Assembly: GCA_036924285.1 (NCBI GenBank)
Contig: JAYKYS010000041.1
Coordinates: 206,001-270,000, forward strand
Direction of reading: 5' to 3'
Length of the DNA: 64,000 nt
Source of the DNA: Asterella californica
Taxonomy: Eukaryota; Streptophyta; Marchantiopsida; Marchantiales; Aytoniaceae
The notes under the pieces are model-generated. The model was not told the DNA's origin and searched no databases. It saw only the letters and a list, made by a program, of their open reading frames with translations. Position numbers and translations under genes: made by a program. Of this stretch, positions 46,098 through 56,099 are shown in pieces (positions within the stretch are counted from its first letter, which is position 1; each line of letters starts with the position of its first letter).

Positions 46098-47195
46098 GTG
46101 GATGCGACGTCGAACCTGATGTTGGGGACGGCTACAGTAGTTTTGCAAGCCCCACTATTTTCAGCCACGGATATGAGGGCATTGGGAGTCAGCTTGGCTC
46201 TAGTGTTCCAGTTGGCAGTCACGCTCAGTGAGAGCGAGGATGTGGTTACCTCTAGTGCTGAGGTGGTTCAGCAAGAGGCAGTAGATGTGTCGATGGAGTC
46301 GAAGATCAAGACAGCTACTAGTGGTACTTGACAAGCAGCGACTGCCAGACTAGATGAGTTACCAGCTAGGCCGGCAATTGACCGTGCTGGATTGACACCA
46401 GGTGTGGTGTTGTTGGACAATAGAAGTGGTATCTTCTGTTTGGTGGCACCTTCAGGGAAGGTGTATCGACCACAGAAAGTGTTGTTAGACTCTGGAGCTC
46501 AACCGTTGATGTTGGAGAAGGCGACGTGTATCGGTTTAGGTCTGAGGAAGTCCGAAGTAGAAAGATGTCCATTTCAGCTACAGACATCTCTAGGGGGATC
46601 AAGAGGTACAACTCTACACATGACACGTGAGTTGCTGACGATGAGAGTTCGACCAGATCATCCCACGGATGGCTCCATGGTGAGGGCCAAGGCTATCGTT
46701 ACGACCGCAGAGTCTTATGATGTATTGGTTGGAGGTGCTGTATTATACCCTATGGGGTTCGTGATCGACTATTGGGCGGAGACAGCATCTTACAGACCGG
46801 GTTGGCAGTCCGGTGAGGGGCGAGTGAGCCGCTTACCAGTGCGGTTCAATGCTAGAGTTGGGACAACAGAGCGTACATCAGAGACAATGGCATCCGTTGC
46901 AGGGTTCAGTTCGGTCATAACTTGACCGGGTGAGTTGTTAGAAGGCAATGTCCATGCGGAGGATACTCTGGTTTTTGAGGAGGTGGAGGACATGTCTATC
47001 ATATCTATATTAGTACCATCTGCTTTAGATGTTCCACTCTGAAGTTCGAGTGGAGAGTTGCAGCAGTATGCTGATCGGTTGGTGCAGCAGGCTTGGAGTG
47101 AAGCCTTTGTACCGCCAGTAGAGGAACATCGGGATGTTCCTATTACTGGTCCTGTGACCTTAACACCGTTGGATACGACTCCCATTGCATAGCAG
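46098..47195 (+). pseudogene. Aspartic protease region of element C
   Basis: Contains KVLLDSGAQPLMLEKA with the D-S-G-A active-site motif at about 46480-46500, in the frame 46098-46925. In-frame stops: TGA 46329 (TGG in D/B), TGA 46923 (TGG in D/B), TGA near 47040 (also present in D/B) and TAG near 47190 (TGA in D/B). The sequence between 46925 and 47195 is conserved with D/B at the protein level and links protease to the methyltransferase. Confidence 0.75.
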
Positions 47196-48300
47196 TATCC
47201 AAAGAAGGGTGTGTGTGTGCTGGAGCTATTTGGAGGGATCAGCACCGGTTTGGCTGCGGTATTGCAGGCAGGCATACAAGTACAGCGATACTTGTATGTG
47301 GAGAGAGATGAGGTCGCAAGACGCGTCTCATTGCGTCACGTGGCACGTGGCACGTTTGGTGCAGAGATATCCTGAGTTGTTGTCTATATCAGCCGTTAGA
47401 GGATACCAGCAACCATTGTCGTCAGATATTTCGCTGCTGGGGGCGCAGGATCTCACGTTTGTTGGCACCATTCACTTGGTGATAGCGGGGTGGCCATGTC
47501 AAGGTCACACGCGTGCTAGGAGAGGTCGGGGTTTGCATGATCCACGATCTGTGATGTTTTGAGAGATGTTACAAATCTTACGACATCTCCAGATGCATCA
47601 GGTGGATTCTCCAGCGTACATCATGGAGAACGTTCCTTTGTTGGACGATGCTCGTGCACATATGATGACGAGTGTGCACTAGGTGCGGTCCTGGGTTGGA
47701 CCGGCAGTCTTGTTAGATGCAGCGAGAGTGAGATCTCTTGCACATCGTCCACGGTTGTGGTGGACGAACTTGTTACCGAGGGAGGTGCTCAAGCGCGCAC
47801 ACGATGCAGTGAGACGACCAGCGCACCTCACAGTTGATGGCATCTTGGATGTAGGACGACGATCTCAAGTAGTGAGAGTCGTTGACAAGTCACCCATGGC
47901 AGTGGTGAACCTAGTGGGACGACCCATGACAGCGTTACCCACTTTGGTGAGCTTTCCATCGTCACATGCTTACAGAGATGGAGGACCTGAGCTTGTGTGG
48001 GATGCTCGGTTACAACAGTTGGTGGAGCCCAATGCCGACATGAGAGAGAGAGCGATGGGTTTTCCTACGGGTACGACGACAGTAGCTTCGGTGTCGGAGA
48101 CTTCACGTCGTCAAGTGTTGGGTCAAGCAATGGACTTGAACTGCTTGACATGGGTTGTTAGCCTTGGATTGGCTGAGCAGCGTCAGATGCGATCGACGGA
48201 TATTACTGCTCGAGCACTCTTGAGCTCTTTGCCTACCGAGTCGGTGGAGACAAAGGCTGGGGGCGAGGCACGTGGAGTTCGTCATCCTTGGACATCATGA
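47196..48300 (+). pseudogene. C5 cytosine DNA methyltransferase domain within element C
   Basis: Motifs in the usual order: I, VCVLELFGGISTGLAAVLQ (about 47205); IV, VIAGWPCQGHTRARRGRG (about 47480) with the catalytic Pro-Cys; VI, YIMENVPLLD (about 47620); VIII, AARVRSLAHRPRLWW (about 47715); then RERAMGFPTGTT and LGQAMDLNCLTW (about 48045-48150), matching the C-terminal part of DNMT3-type enzymes. Such enzymes transfer a methyl group from S-adenosylmethionine to C5 of cytosine. It lies between protease and RT in pol order. Defects: a 7-bp duplication near 47340 shifts the frame after motif I; TGA at 47560; TAG at 47680. A second copy sits in D/B, so the domain belongs to the family and is not a chance insertion. 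Confidence 0.88.
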
Positions 48301-48423
48301 GATGTCATAGGAGAGAGTGTGGAGCTTGCAGCTAGAACTGCAGAAGTTTTTCGCACGGTAGCGGTGGAGGTTGTTGGTGGTGAGCAGAAGGAAACTACCC
48401 CAGAGGCTGCAAGATAGCAGTCA

Positions 48424-49284
48424 ATGACTTCGTCTTCTATCTCTAGCATGGTGACAGAGGATACTTGGGAGCCAGAGATCGGACCCAAGCTTATAGGAGA
48501 GGAGAGACGAAGAGTTCAAAGATTCCTGAAGAGCTACAAGAATTGTTTTGCCTTTAGTATGAAGGATTTGGGTACCTTGAAGGGACCGGATATACGGATC
48601 GACTTGACTAATGACACGCCAATCTTTCGACGTCCTTACATGTACAGTGACATGGAGAGAACCTTGATCCAGAGTAGGACTCAAGACTTGGTGGAAGCTG
48701 GGTTGGTGGAGATGTCGCATGGAGAGTATGCATCTGCCACAATTATGCCAGCAAAGAAGGATATGTATGGCAACTATACGGATAGGCGTATGTGTGGAGA
48801 CTACCGTCCTATCAATCGGCAGACGAAGTCCGATAAATATGCCATGCCGACACCTGAGGAGATCTTTGATGCAGTGGGGCATGTGAAGGTCTTCAGTACT
48901 TTGGATCTTCGAGCAGGGTATCATCAGTTGTCGGTGAGAGAGAAAGATAAACCCAAGACAGCATTCTGAGGGATTGACTCTCACGGCAAGGATTGTTTGT
49001 ATCAGTGGCGGTTCTTATCATTTGGGTTGAAAAACGCCTCTGCTGAATTCCAAAGAGTGATGGATAGGATCCTAGTAGGATTGGATTTTGTCAGATGCTA
49101 TATTGACGACATCTTAGTCTATAGTGCTACAGTGGAGGAGCACGAGAGACACTTACGGGATGTGTTCGAGCGGTTGAGAGCTCATGGGTTGAAGTTACAC
49201 TCTGGGAAGTGCAAGTTCTTCCAAGAGTTGGTAGAGTATCTGGGTCACACCATTTACCCAGGTGGGTTGGTGTTCAACAGATGA
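48424..49284 (+). pseudogene. Reverse transcriptase of element C
   Basis: Open from ATG 48424, after a TAG at 48415 that is also present in D/B. It contains MKDLGTLKGPDIRIDL, MPAKKDMYGNYTDRRMCGDYRPIN, VFSTLDLRAGYHQL, a TGA at 48967, then FLSFGLKNASAEFQRVMD and the catalytic RCYIDDILVYS, and LVEYLGHTIYPGG. Typical Ty3/gypsy RT with YIDD. One premature stop splits it. Confidence 0.85.
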
Positions 49285-49341
49285 AGATCGAGGCCATTGC
49301 ACGTATTCCACGCCCCACAGATGTGAGTCGAGTTCGAGCAT

Positions 49342-50424
49342 TTGTTGGTTTGGCGAACTTTTATCGTCTACGTGAAAAGATTTAGTGCAGTTGCAAAGCC
49401 ATTGACCAAGATGATGAAGGTGGACCAGGAGTGGCAGTGGGAAGATGAGCAAGAGCGAGCTTTCGTGGAGCTCAAGGATAGGTTGACATCTGCTCCCATC
49501 TTGAGGAGACCCGTTAGAGGACGTCCTTTCCAACTGCAGACTGATTGGAGTATGTTGGGACTTGGAGCAGTGCTGACTCAGTATGATGATGAGAAAAAGG
49601 AGTTTGTGGTGGCGTATGCCAGTCGCTCCAACAATTCGGCGGAGGCGAGGTACAGTTCGTACGAGAGGGAGTGTTTAGCTGCAGTGTGGGCTGTTGCACA
49701 CTTCCGATGTTATTTGTTTGGGAACCCCTTTACTCTCATCACTGATCACCAGCCGCTCAAGTGGTTGATGGAGTCCGACAAGCTTACATGGAAGCTTGCA
49801 CGATGGGCTCTGATCTTACAAGAGTATGACTTCCAAGTAGTGCATAGACCGGGAGTTGCAAACGTAGATGCTGATGGGTTGAGTCGTAACTCGTGCACGA
49901 GTCAGCAGGATCAGACTGGGGCTCGATGGCATGATGAGGTTGATGAGGAGATAGTGCCAGGGTGGCATGCATCTGCCTTTCTTTGTGTGTTGGCCATGAA
50001 CTCTAGTATGGAAGACCAAGTCGTATCTTTCTCAAGTGAGAGAGTAGATGACGAGTCTCCAGATCCTGAGGGTGGAGATGGTGTTTCAAACCAGCGAGAT
50101 ATCCATGACGATGTGACCGTGATGGAGTATCTACGTACTGGTGTGGTGGTAGACACAGTAAGTGCCAAGGAGCGAGATCGTGTCTTTCAACGAGCGAAGA
50201 GATTTCGACAAAAAAGACGACATGTACTTCGAGTGTGGGATGATGGAAGAGTACGGATAGTGCCACATCCATCCCAGAGGGCACAGTTAGTACGACATGC
50301 TCATGAGGAGTTGGGACATTTTGGAGTGAAGCGCACGCATAGCTTACTCCAAGGACAGTATTGGTGGCGTGGTATGCACGTCGATGTGCAAAAGTTTGTT
50401 GCACGATGTGTGGTTTGTGATTGA
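49342..50424 (+). pseudogene. Connection, RNase H and integrase zinc-binding part of element C
   Basis: 360-codon open frame. RNase H: LQTDWSMLGLGAVLT (Asp), RYSSYERECLAAVW (Glu), LITDHQPLKWLM (Asp), ANVDADGLSR (Asp), all catalytic residues present. After a ~130-residue linker comes the HHCC part HAHEELGHFGVKRTH...YWW...FVARCVVCD. A TGA at 50422 (CGA in D/B) ends the frame. Frameshifts near 49290-49340 separate it from RT. Confidence 0.85.
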
Positions 50425-50475
50425 GTACGAGCATCGTTTAATGCTCCTACTCCATAGTTACACCCCTTACCGATT

Positions 50476-51540
50476 ATGAGGTTGGGTTACCGTTGGAGTT
50501 TGGATTTTGCGGGACCCTTACCGTTAACTGTACGTCACCATCGATATGTGTTGGTGACGGTGGAGCACTTTTCCAAGTGGATTGAGTTGATGGCATTACC
50601 AGACAAGGCGAGTGAAGGGACAGCGTATGCATTCTTAGATCGAGTGTTGAGTCGTTTTGGAGCACCAGCTGAAGTGCTGACAGACCAAGGTACAGAGTTC
50701 CTTGGTGAGTTTCAGATCTTGTGTGATCAGACGCTGATTGATCATCGAACTACGTCTCGAGATCATCCTGAGGCGGATGGTTTGGCGGAGAGGGTAGTTC
50801 AGACGGTGAAGAGAGGATTACGTAAGTATGGCTTGCAGAAGGGCCACTTGGGAGACTGGGATGTGCAGTTACCATGGTTGGCTATGGGCTACCGTTTTAG
50901 CCGACAAGCGTCTTTGGCTTCCTTCTCACCGTATTTTCTATTATACGGTCGAGATCCAGATCTACCTTCGGCCATTCGTCGTGATTCTGCTGAGGTGCTG
51001 AACCTTGATGACCCGGATATGTGGGTGAGAGCATGTTCTCAACGAGCAGAGACATTTCGGAGAGTTATGCCCATGGCTTTTGAGAATCTAGCGATTGCTC
51101 AACATAGAGACACGTTGCGATATGCAACTATCCGAGGAGGAGGTTATCGGTCATCGATTCGCAGGTTTCATCCTGGCGATTATATCTATCTACAGCAGAT
51201 TGCTTCGACGACGTTGGATGTGACCGCAGGACGCACTATTTTACGAGTGCGTGAGGTGTTACTTTCTGGAGTACTCATGTTAGAGGGCCGTGATGCTGTC
51301 GTTTGGAAGGACCATGTGCGTAATTGCGCACCATGTCATCTTCCCAACATCGATGGTATCGTTGACCCAAGCTTGGCAGTTGTACGAGCAGGCTTGAGGT
51401 GTATGTTGTGTGGGTCTGCTGGTGGAGCAGCCCGTATGTTGGTGTGTGATGGTTGTTCGAGAAGTTGGCACATGTCATGTTTTACTCCACCTCTCACTGT
51501 CATTCCTATTGGACGGTGGGTTTGTCCTCGATGTATATAG
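50476..51540 (+). pseudogene. Integrase catalytic core with C-terminal PHD finger (element C)
   Basis: 354-codon open frame from ATG 50476, originally continuous with the upstream HHCC part (stops at 50422 and 50455 intervene). DDE core: WSLDFAGPLPL (Asp), EVLTDQGTEFLGEF (Asp), HPEADGLAERVVQTV (Glu). Then YFLLYGRDPDLP, a GDYIYL-type barrel and, at the end, a PHD finger. The integrase inserts cDNA into host DNA; the 4-bp TSDs fit such an enzyme. Confidence 0.88.
51394..51537 (+). other. PHD finger (element C)
   Basis: CMLC-X11-CDGC-X4-H-X2-C-X14-CPRC, with the conserved Trp in SWHMSC and RWVCPRC, is a complete Cys4-His-Cys3 PHD finger. PHD fingers in other proteins read histone H3 tails; here it could direct integration to particular chromatin (inference). 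The copy in D/B (27985-28130, minus strand) has the same finger, so it is part of the family. Confidence 0.88.
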
Positions 51541-51599
51541 CAGGGATAGCTGATTAGATCTTTGCGTGATATGGATTGCAGACAGACGACTAACGATGG

Positions 51600-51712
51600 G
51601 GCAATGTAGCACCCGGTCTCCTGATCCTTGCACCCATGAAGGTGTATATCACGTAGTTGAGATATGGAGCTATCTGGAGTTAGAGGGACCTAACCGCCAA
51701 TTAGGGGGGCGA
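51600..51712 (+). promoter_or_regulatory. 3' untranslated region with polypurine-like tract (element C)
   Basis: Between the PHD stop and B1. Conserved with D/B (TGTAGCACCCGG.CTCCTGATC). It ends in TTAGGGGGGCGA directly before B1, which looks like a polypurine tract for plus-strand priming. Confidence 0.55.
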
Positions 51713-51819
51713 TTGTGGTACACTTGTGTATGTGTATGACATCGTCCATGTGTTATGTGTATGTATGGTGTTCCTTTAACAGCGATGTATGTTGTGTAGC
51801 GATGTGTATGCGCACGACA
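51713..51819 (+). repeat. Terminal repeat B1 (107 bp) of element C
   Basis: Begins TTGTGGTACACTTGTG and ends CGCACGACA, where the element ends (GTCA duplication follows). Same length as B1 and B2 in D/B. Confidence 0.8.
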
Positions 51820-51823
51820 GTCA
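51820..51823. other. Target-site duplication GTCA, right of element C
   Basis: Partner of 31072-31075. Confidence 0.85.
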
Positions 51824-52067
51824 CCATGCTCGAGGTAGAAGACGAAGTCATTGACTGCTATCTTGCGGTCTCTGGAGCAGTTTCCTTCTGCTCACCACCA
51901 ACAACCTCCACCGCCACTATACGAAAAACTCCTACAGTCCTAGCTGCAAGCTGCACACTCTCTCGTATGACATCTCATGATGTCCAAGGATGACGAATTT
52001 CAACTCTGGTGTTCGTGCGCGGAAATCGTCAAGGGCAGCTTTTGCTAAAATTCGTGTAGTTTCTTAC

Positions 52068-53142
52068 TCACGCCTCGCTCCTAGTCTTTATCTCCATTGA
52101 CTCGATAGGCAAAGACCTCCGAAGTGTCCGAGCAGTAACACCCGTCGATCGCATTCGACGCTGCTCAACCAATCCAAGGCTAACAATCCATGTCAAGCAA
52201 TTCAAGTCCATTGCTTGATCCAATACTTGACGATGTGAAGCCTCCGACACCAAAGCTACTGCCGTCGTACCCGTAGCGAAACCCATTGCTCCGCTCTCTC
52301 TCATCGGCATTGGACTCCATCAACCGCCGTAATTGAGCATCTCATACAAACCTAGGTCCTCCATCTCTGTAAGCATGTGACGCTGGAAAGCTTACCAAAG
52401 TGGATAACGCTACCATGGGTCGTCCCACTAGGTTCACCATTGCCATGGGTGACTTATCGACAACTCTCACTACTTGAGATCGTCGTCTTGCATCCAAGAT
52501 GCTATCAATCGTGAGCATCTTGGATGCTCATGATTGATAGCATCGTCTCACTCCATCCTGTGCGCGCTTAAGCACCTCTCTCGATAACAAGTTCGTCCAC
52601 CACAACCGTGGACGATGTGCATGACATCTTACTCTCGCTGCATCCAACAACACTGCCGATCCAACCCAAGACCGCACTTGGTGTACACTCGTCATCATCT
52701 GTGTACGATCATAATCCAACAAAGGGACGTTCTCCAAGATGTACGCTGGAAAATTCACCTAATGCACCTGGAGATGTCGTAAGATCCGTAACATCTCCTA
52801 GAACATCTTAGATCGCGGATAATGTAAACCTTGATCTTTCCCAGCACGCGTGTGATATTGACATGACCACCTGGCTATCACCAAGTGAATGGTGCCAACA
52901 AACATAAGATCATGCGCCTCCAGCAGCAAAATATCTGACGGTAATGCTTGCTGGTATCCTCTAACAGATGATATTGACAACAACTCAGAATATTTTTGCA
53001 TCAAACGTGCCACATGACGCAATGAGATGCGTCTTGCAACTTCATCTCTCTCCACATACAAGTATCGATGTACTTGTATGCATGTCTGCAATATCGCAGT
53101 CAGACCTGTGTTGATCTCTCCAAACAGCTCCAACACACACAC
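52068..53142 (-). pseudogene. C5 cytosine DNA methyltransferase domain within element D/B
   Basis: Minus-strand copy of the methyltransferase. Motif I: VLELFGEINTGLTAIL (53142 side). Motif IV reads VIARWSCQYHTRAG, so the catalytic Pro of Pro-Cys is Ser. Motif VI: YILENVPLLD. Motif VIII: AARVRCHAHRPRLWW. C-terminal AMGFATGTT and LDQAMDLNCLTW at 52068-52310. Stops include TAG where C has TGA after the KMF/VMF motif. Between 52310 and 52528 the frame is scrambled, with a short inverted sequence (GCATCTTGGATGC twice in opposite sense) near 52493-52545. Not functional. Confidence 0.85.
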
Positions 53143-53307
53143 CCTCCTCAGATACTGTCATACAATGGGAGTCGTATCCAAAGGTGATAAGGTCACAAGG
53201 CCAGTAGCATGAACAACCTTTGGTTCCTCTATTGGTGGTACAAAGGCTTCACTCCAAGCCTGTTGCACCAACCGATCAGCATACTGCTGCAACTCTCCAC
53301 TCGAACT

Positions 53308-54511
53308 TCAGAGTGGAACATCTAAGGCAGATGGTACTAACGTAGACATGCTAGGCATGTGTCCCACCTCCTCAAAGATCAGAGTATTCTTTGCATGGGC
53401 ATTGTCCTCCAACAACTCGACCGACCAAGTGATGACCGAACTGAACTCTGTAACGGATGCCATCGTCCCTCTTGTAGACTCCGTTGTCCCAACTCTAGCA
53501 CTGAACCACACTAGTAAGCGACTCACTCGTCTCTCACCGAACTGTCAACCTGGTCTGTAAGATGTTGTCTCCGTCCAATAGTCGATCACAAACCGCGCAT
53601 GATATAACACAGCACCTCCAACCAATACATCATAAGACTCTTCGGCCGTAACTATAGCCTTGACCCTCACCATGGAGCCATTCGTGAGATGATCTGATCG
53701 AGCTCTTATCGTCAACATCTCGCGTGTCATGTGTAGAGTTGTGCCCCCCATCCCCCTAGAGATGTCTGCAGTTGGAATGGACATCTCTCCACCTCGGACT
53801 TCTTCAAACCCAAACCAATACACGCCGCCTTCTCCAACATCAACGGTTGGGCTCCAGAGTCTAACAAGACTTTATGTGGTCGATACACCTTCTCTGAAGG
53901 TGCCACCAAACAGAAGATACCACTTCTGTTGTGCAACAACACCACACTTGGTGCCAATCCAACACGGTCAATCACCGACCTAGCTGGTAACTCATCTAAC
54001 CTGGCAGCCGCCGCTTGCCAAGTACCACTGGTAGCTGTCTTGATCCTCGACTCCATGGACACATCTACCGTCTCTCGCTGAACCACCTCAGCACTGGAGG
54101 TAACAACATCTTCGCTCTCACTGAGCGTGGCCGTCAGCTGGAACACTAGAGCCAAGCTGACTCCCAATGCCCTCATATCCGTGGCTGAAATAGCGAGGCT
54201 CGCAAAACTGCTATAGCCGCTCCCAACATCGGGTTCGACATCGCATCTACAGACATCGAAGGTTGACTTACATCACCCTCACTCCTGGATGTCGATGCCT
54301 TCAACTCCACTGCATCATCGGTAGACAGTTTAAGAACCATAGATGTGGTCCTCAACGCCTCCGATAACGTGAAGGATTGAGGAAGCTTGGTCTGTCTACC
54401 AGTCTCCTCGTGTTGTGGATGCAACTCCACCGACGCACCTCGTGGCTCAGAGACACGTACTGCACCTCGAGTCATTGCTGTAGATGCCTCAATCTGTGCC
54501 ACATCAGTCAT
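53308..54511 (-). pseudogene. Gag C-terminal and protease region of element D/B
   Basis: Segments 54173-54511, 53727-54176 (KVLLDSGAQPLMLEKAACIG, active-site D-S-G-A) and 53308-53526 (ends SALDVPL then TGA, as in C). The frames are shifted relative to each other. It aligns with element C 45800-47050. Confidence 0.8.
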
Positions 54512-54699
54512 GAAGTTGAAGTCACCTCCTTCTCCTCCATAAGACGTGGAAGCCTCTGTTCCACCAGATCTCCGCTAGCCATAGCCATACTAGCTATCCT
54601 CTACTCCAACTGCTCAATCCGAGCAGCCATACCTGCTTTTGATGTCGTAGCAGGCAGTGGACCGACTGATCCTCTCATAGGTGTTGGACCTCTACCTCC

Positions 54700-56051
54700 A
54701 GCTCGACCACCATGGCCTCTTTGAGCTCCTCCGCCTCGTCCACGATCAGCCTTCTCTTGTCGTAGCTCGAGATGGAGATCAAAACAACGGTCACTACTGT
54801 GATCAGGTCGTCCGTAATGCTCACATTGCTTAGGTACTATTTGAGACGTCCTTGACGCATAACCATCTCTCCTCTATGGACAGTCTTTCTGCTGATGAGG
54901 GTCATCACATGTCCAGCAAGGACTCGTTTGCTGCTGACTAGAGAAGGACGGCATGGGCTTCTGTCCATCAGATCCTCCAACACCTCCTTGGGATCGTGAC
55001 TGCTTCGCACGATCCTTATCACCACCACCATCACGCTACTGCGTAGTCTGTGATCCTCGAGAAGAGGTGGTCGTCCCATGTGGTGTCTCCTTGCTGAACC
55101 CATCTACCACCACCCTCTCCTCCACCATGTTGAGCTGAGCTCAATCCGCTTAGCCAAACCAAAGACAACCGCTAGCGTCGGAGCGGTGTCTTAAGGAGAT
55201 TGACATCTCTGACTCTCCTACGCAGCTCCCGATCTAGTATCTCATACCAGAACTGGACTGCCTGTGCTTCCGTCATCCCTTGGGTGACGCTGATCAACCG
55301 CCTCATGCGAGTAAACGCCTCGCGTAGCCTCTCTCCAGTCTTTCGCTGGAACTCCTGCAGACTCCTCAACTTGTCGGTCCGTACACCTTGATAGTTCTTC
55401 CTCAAACACTGGAAGAACTGAACCACAGAGTTAAACCCTGGTGATATCCCGCTCAAACTACCACCTGTTTCACTACTAGTGGACACACCGCCGATAGTAG
55501 ATACTCCGTCACTTGTGGATGTACCATTGCTATTGGTACTCGAACTCGTAGATGCTACGCCTCTTGAAACTACGCCAATAGTGATGAAAACATAGTTGGG
55601 AGACCAATGTTGTCTCCACAACTCAATCTCCACACTGTAGTCTCGCCGAAACTCATGGTAATCGTTCATCGGCAGTTCTTTCAAGTGTTAGAACAAACCC
55701 TTTCATGTCATGAAGGGTGTAAGCATCTGTGGGTTCCGCATCTGCTGCATATCGCACCAACTGTCAAACTCCTGGATGAAATCATCCAGCTCGATGATAC
55801 TTATTGTACCCGAGTAACGTCAAGATCTCTTCGTGGTCCCATAGATCTCGTCCATGTCCCACAACAATGGTGTGGTGACTCGACTCACCATCAGAAAACG
55901 CGGTATCTACGTCTGAATCGTCTTCTAGAACAACCGACGGTAATGGTGTAGGTAGTCGATACCTCAACCCACTCCGTGTATACCCACTGTCCGAGAAGTC
56001 CCCACCAGAACCTCTCGAGAACTCCGTGATGAGAGAATCTCGATAACACAC
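54700..56051 (-). pseudogene. Gag of element D/B
   Basis: 55782-56051 (minus) carries the N-terminal SGYTRSGLRYRLPTPLPSV and acidic patch, uninterrupted by the solo LTR found in C. 55172-55684 carries the gag domain (FQRKTGERLREAFTRMRRL, EAQAVQFWYEILDRELRRR). The zinc knuckles at about 54790-54940 are partly lost (second knuckle reads CEHYGRPDH). It shows what the C sequence looked like before the LTR insertion. Confidence 0.8.
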
Positions 56052-56099
56052 TCTCCAACCAGAATGTCGAAATCCTCGTCACCACTGTAATCACAAGTT

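Larger units (their letters stand above)
43202..46119 (+). pseudogene. Gag of element C, interrupted by a solo LTR and stops
   Basis: The frame runs 43202-43380 (SGYTRSGVRYRRPTPLPLV, then an acidic patch), is cut by the solo LTR (43381-44484), and continues in frame from 44485. The central part (44608-45102: FQRKTGESLREVFTRMRRL, VTEAQAVQF) resembles the retrotransposon gag domain. Two zinc knuckles follow at 45430-45570: CWTCDGPHQQKDC (CX2CX3HX4C) and CEHCGRPGHSSDRC (CX2CX4HX4C). TGA stops at 44590, 45100 and 45349; the 45100 stop is TGG in D/B. The frame shifts near 46080 into the protease frame. Confidence 0.8.
31076..51819 (+). mobile_element. Ty3/gypsy element 'C' carrying a DNA methyltransferase and PHD finger
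   Basis: Inserted into D/B in opposite orientation. It begins TGTCACGTCAG and ends CGCACGACA with TSD GTCA. Without element A and the solo LTR it is about 9.56 kb. Order: A1 repeat (31076-31359), ~1.8-kb leader, gag, protease, cytosine methyltransferase, reverse transcriptase, RNase H, integrase, PHD, B1 repeat (51713-51819). Unlike D/B it has no A2-B2 after B1, so no classical LTR pair is visible. It is the best-preserved copy of the family in the window but has several stops and frameshifts. Confidence 0.88.

Noticed and set aside
48421..48984. 187-codon minus-strand frame opposite RT of element C
   Set aside because: It overlaps the RT reading frame, whose motifs are clear; the minus frame has none.
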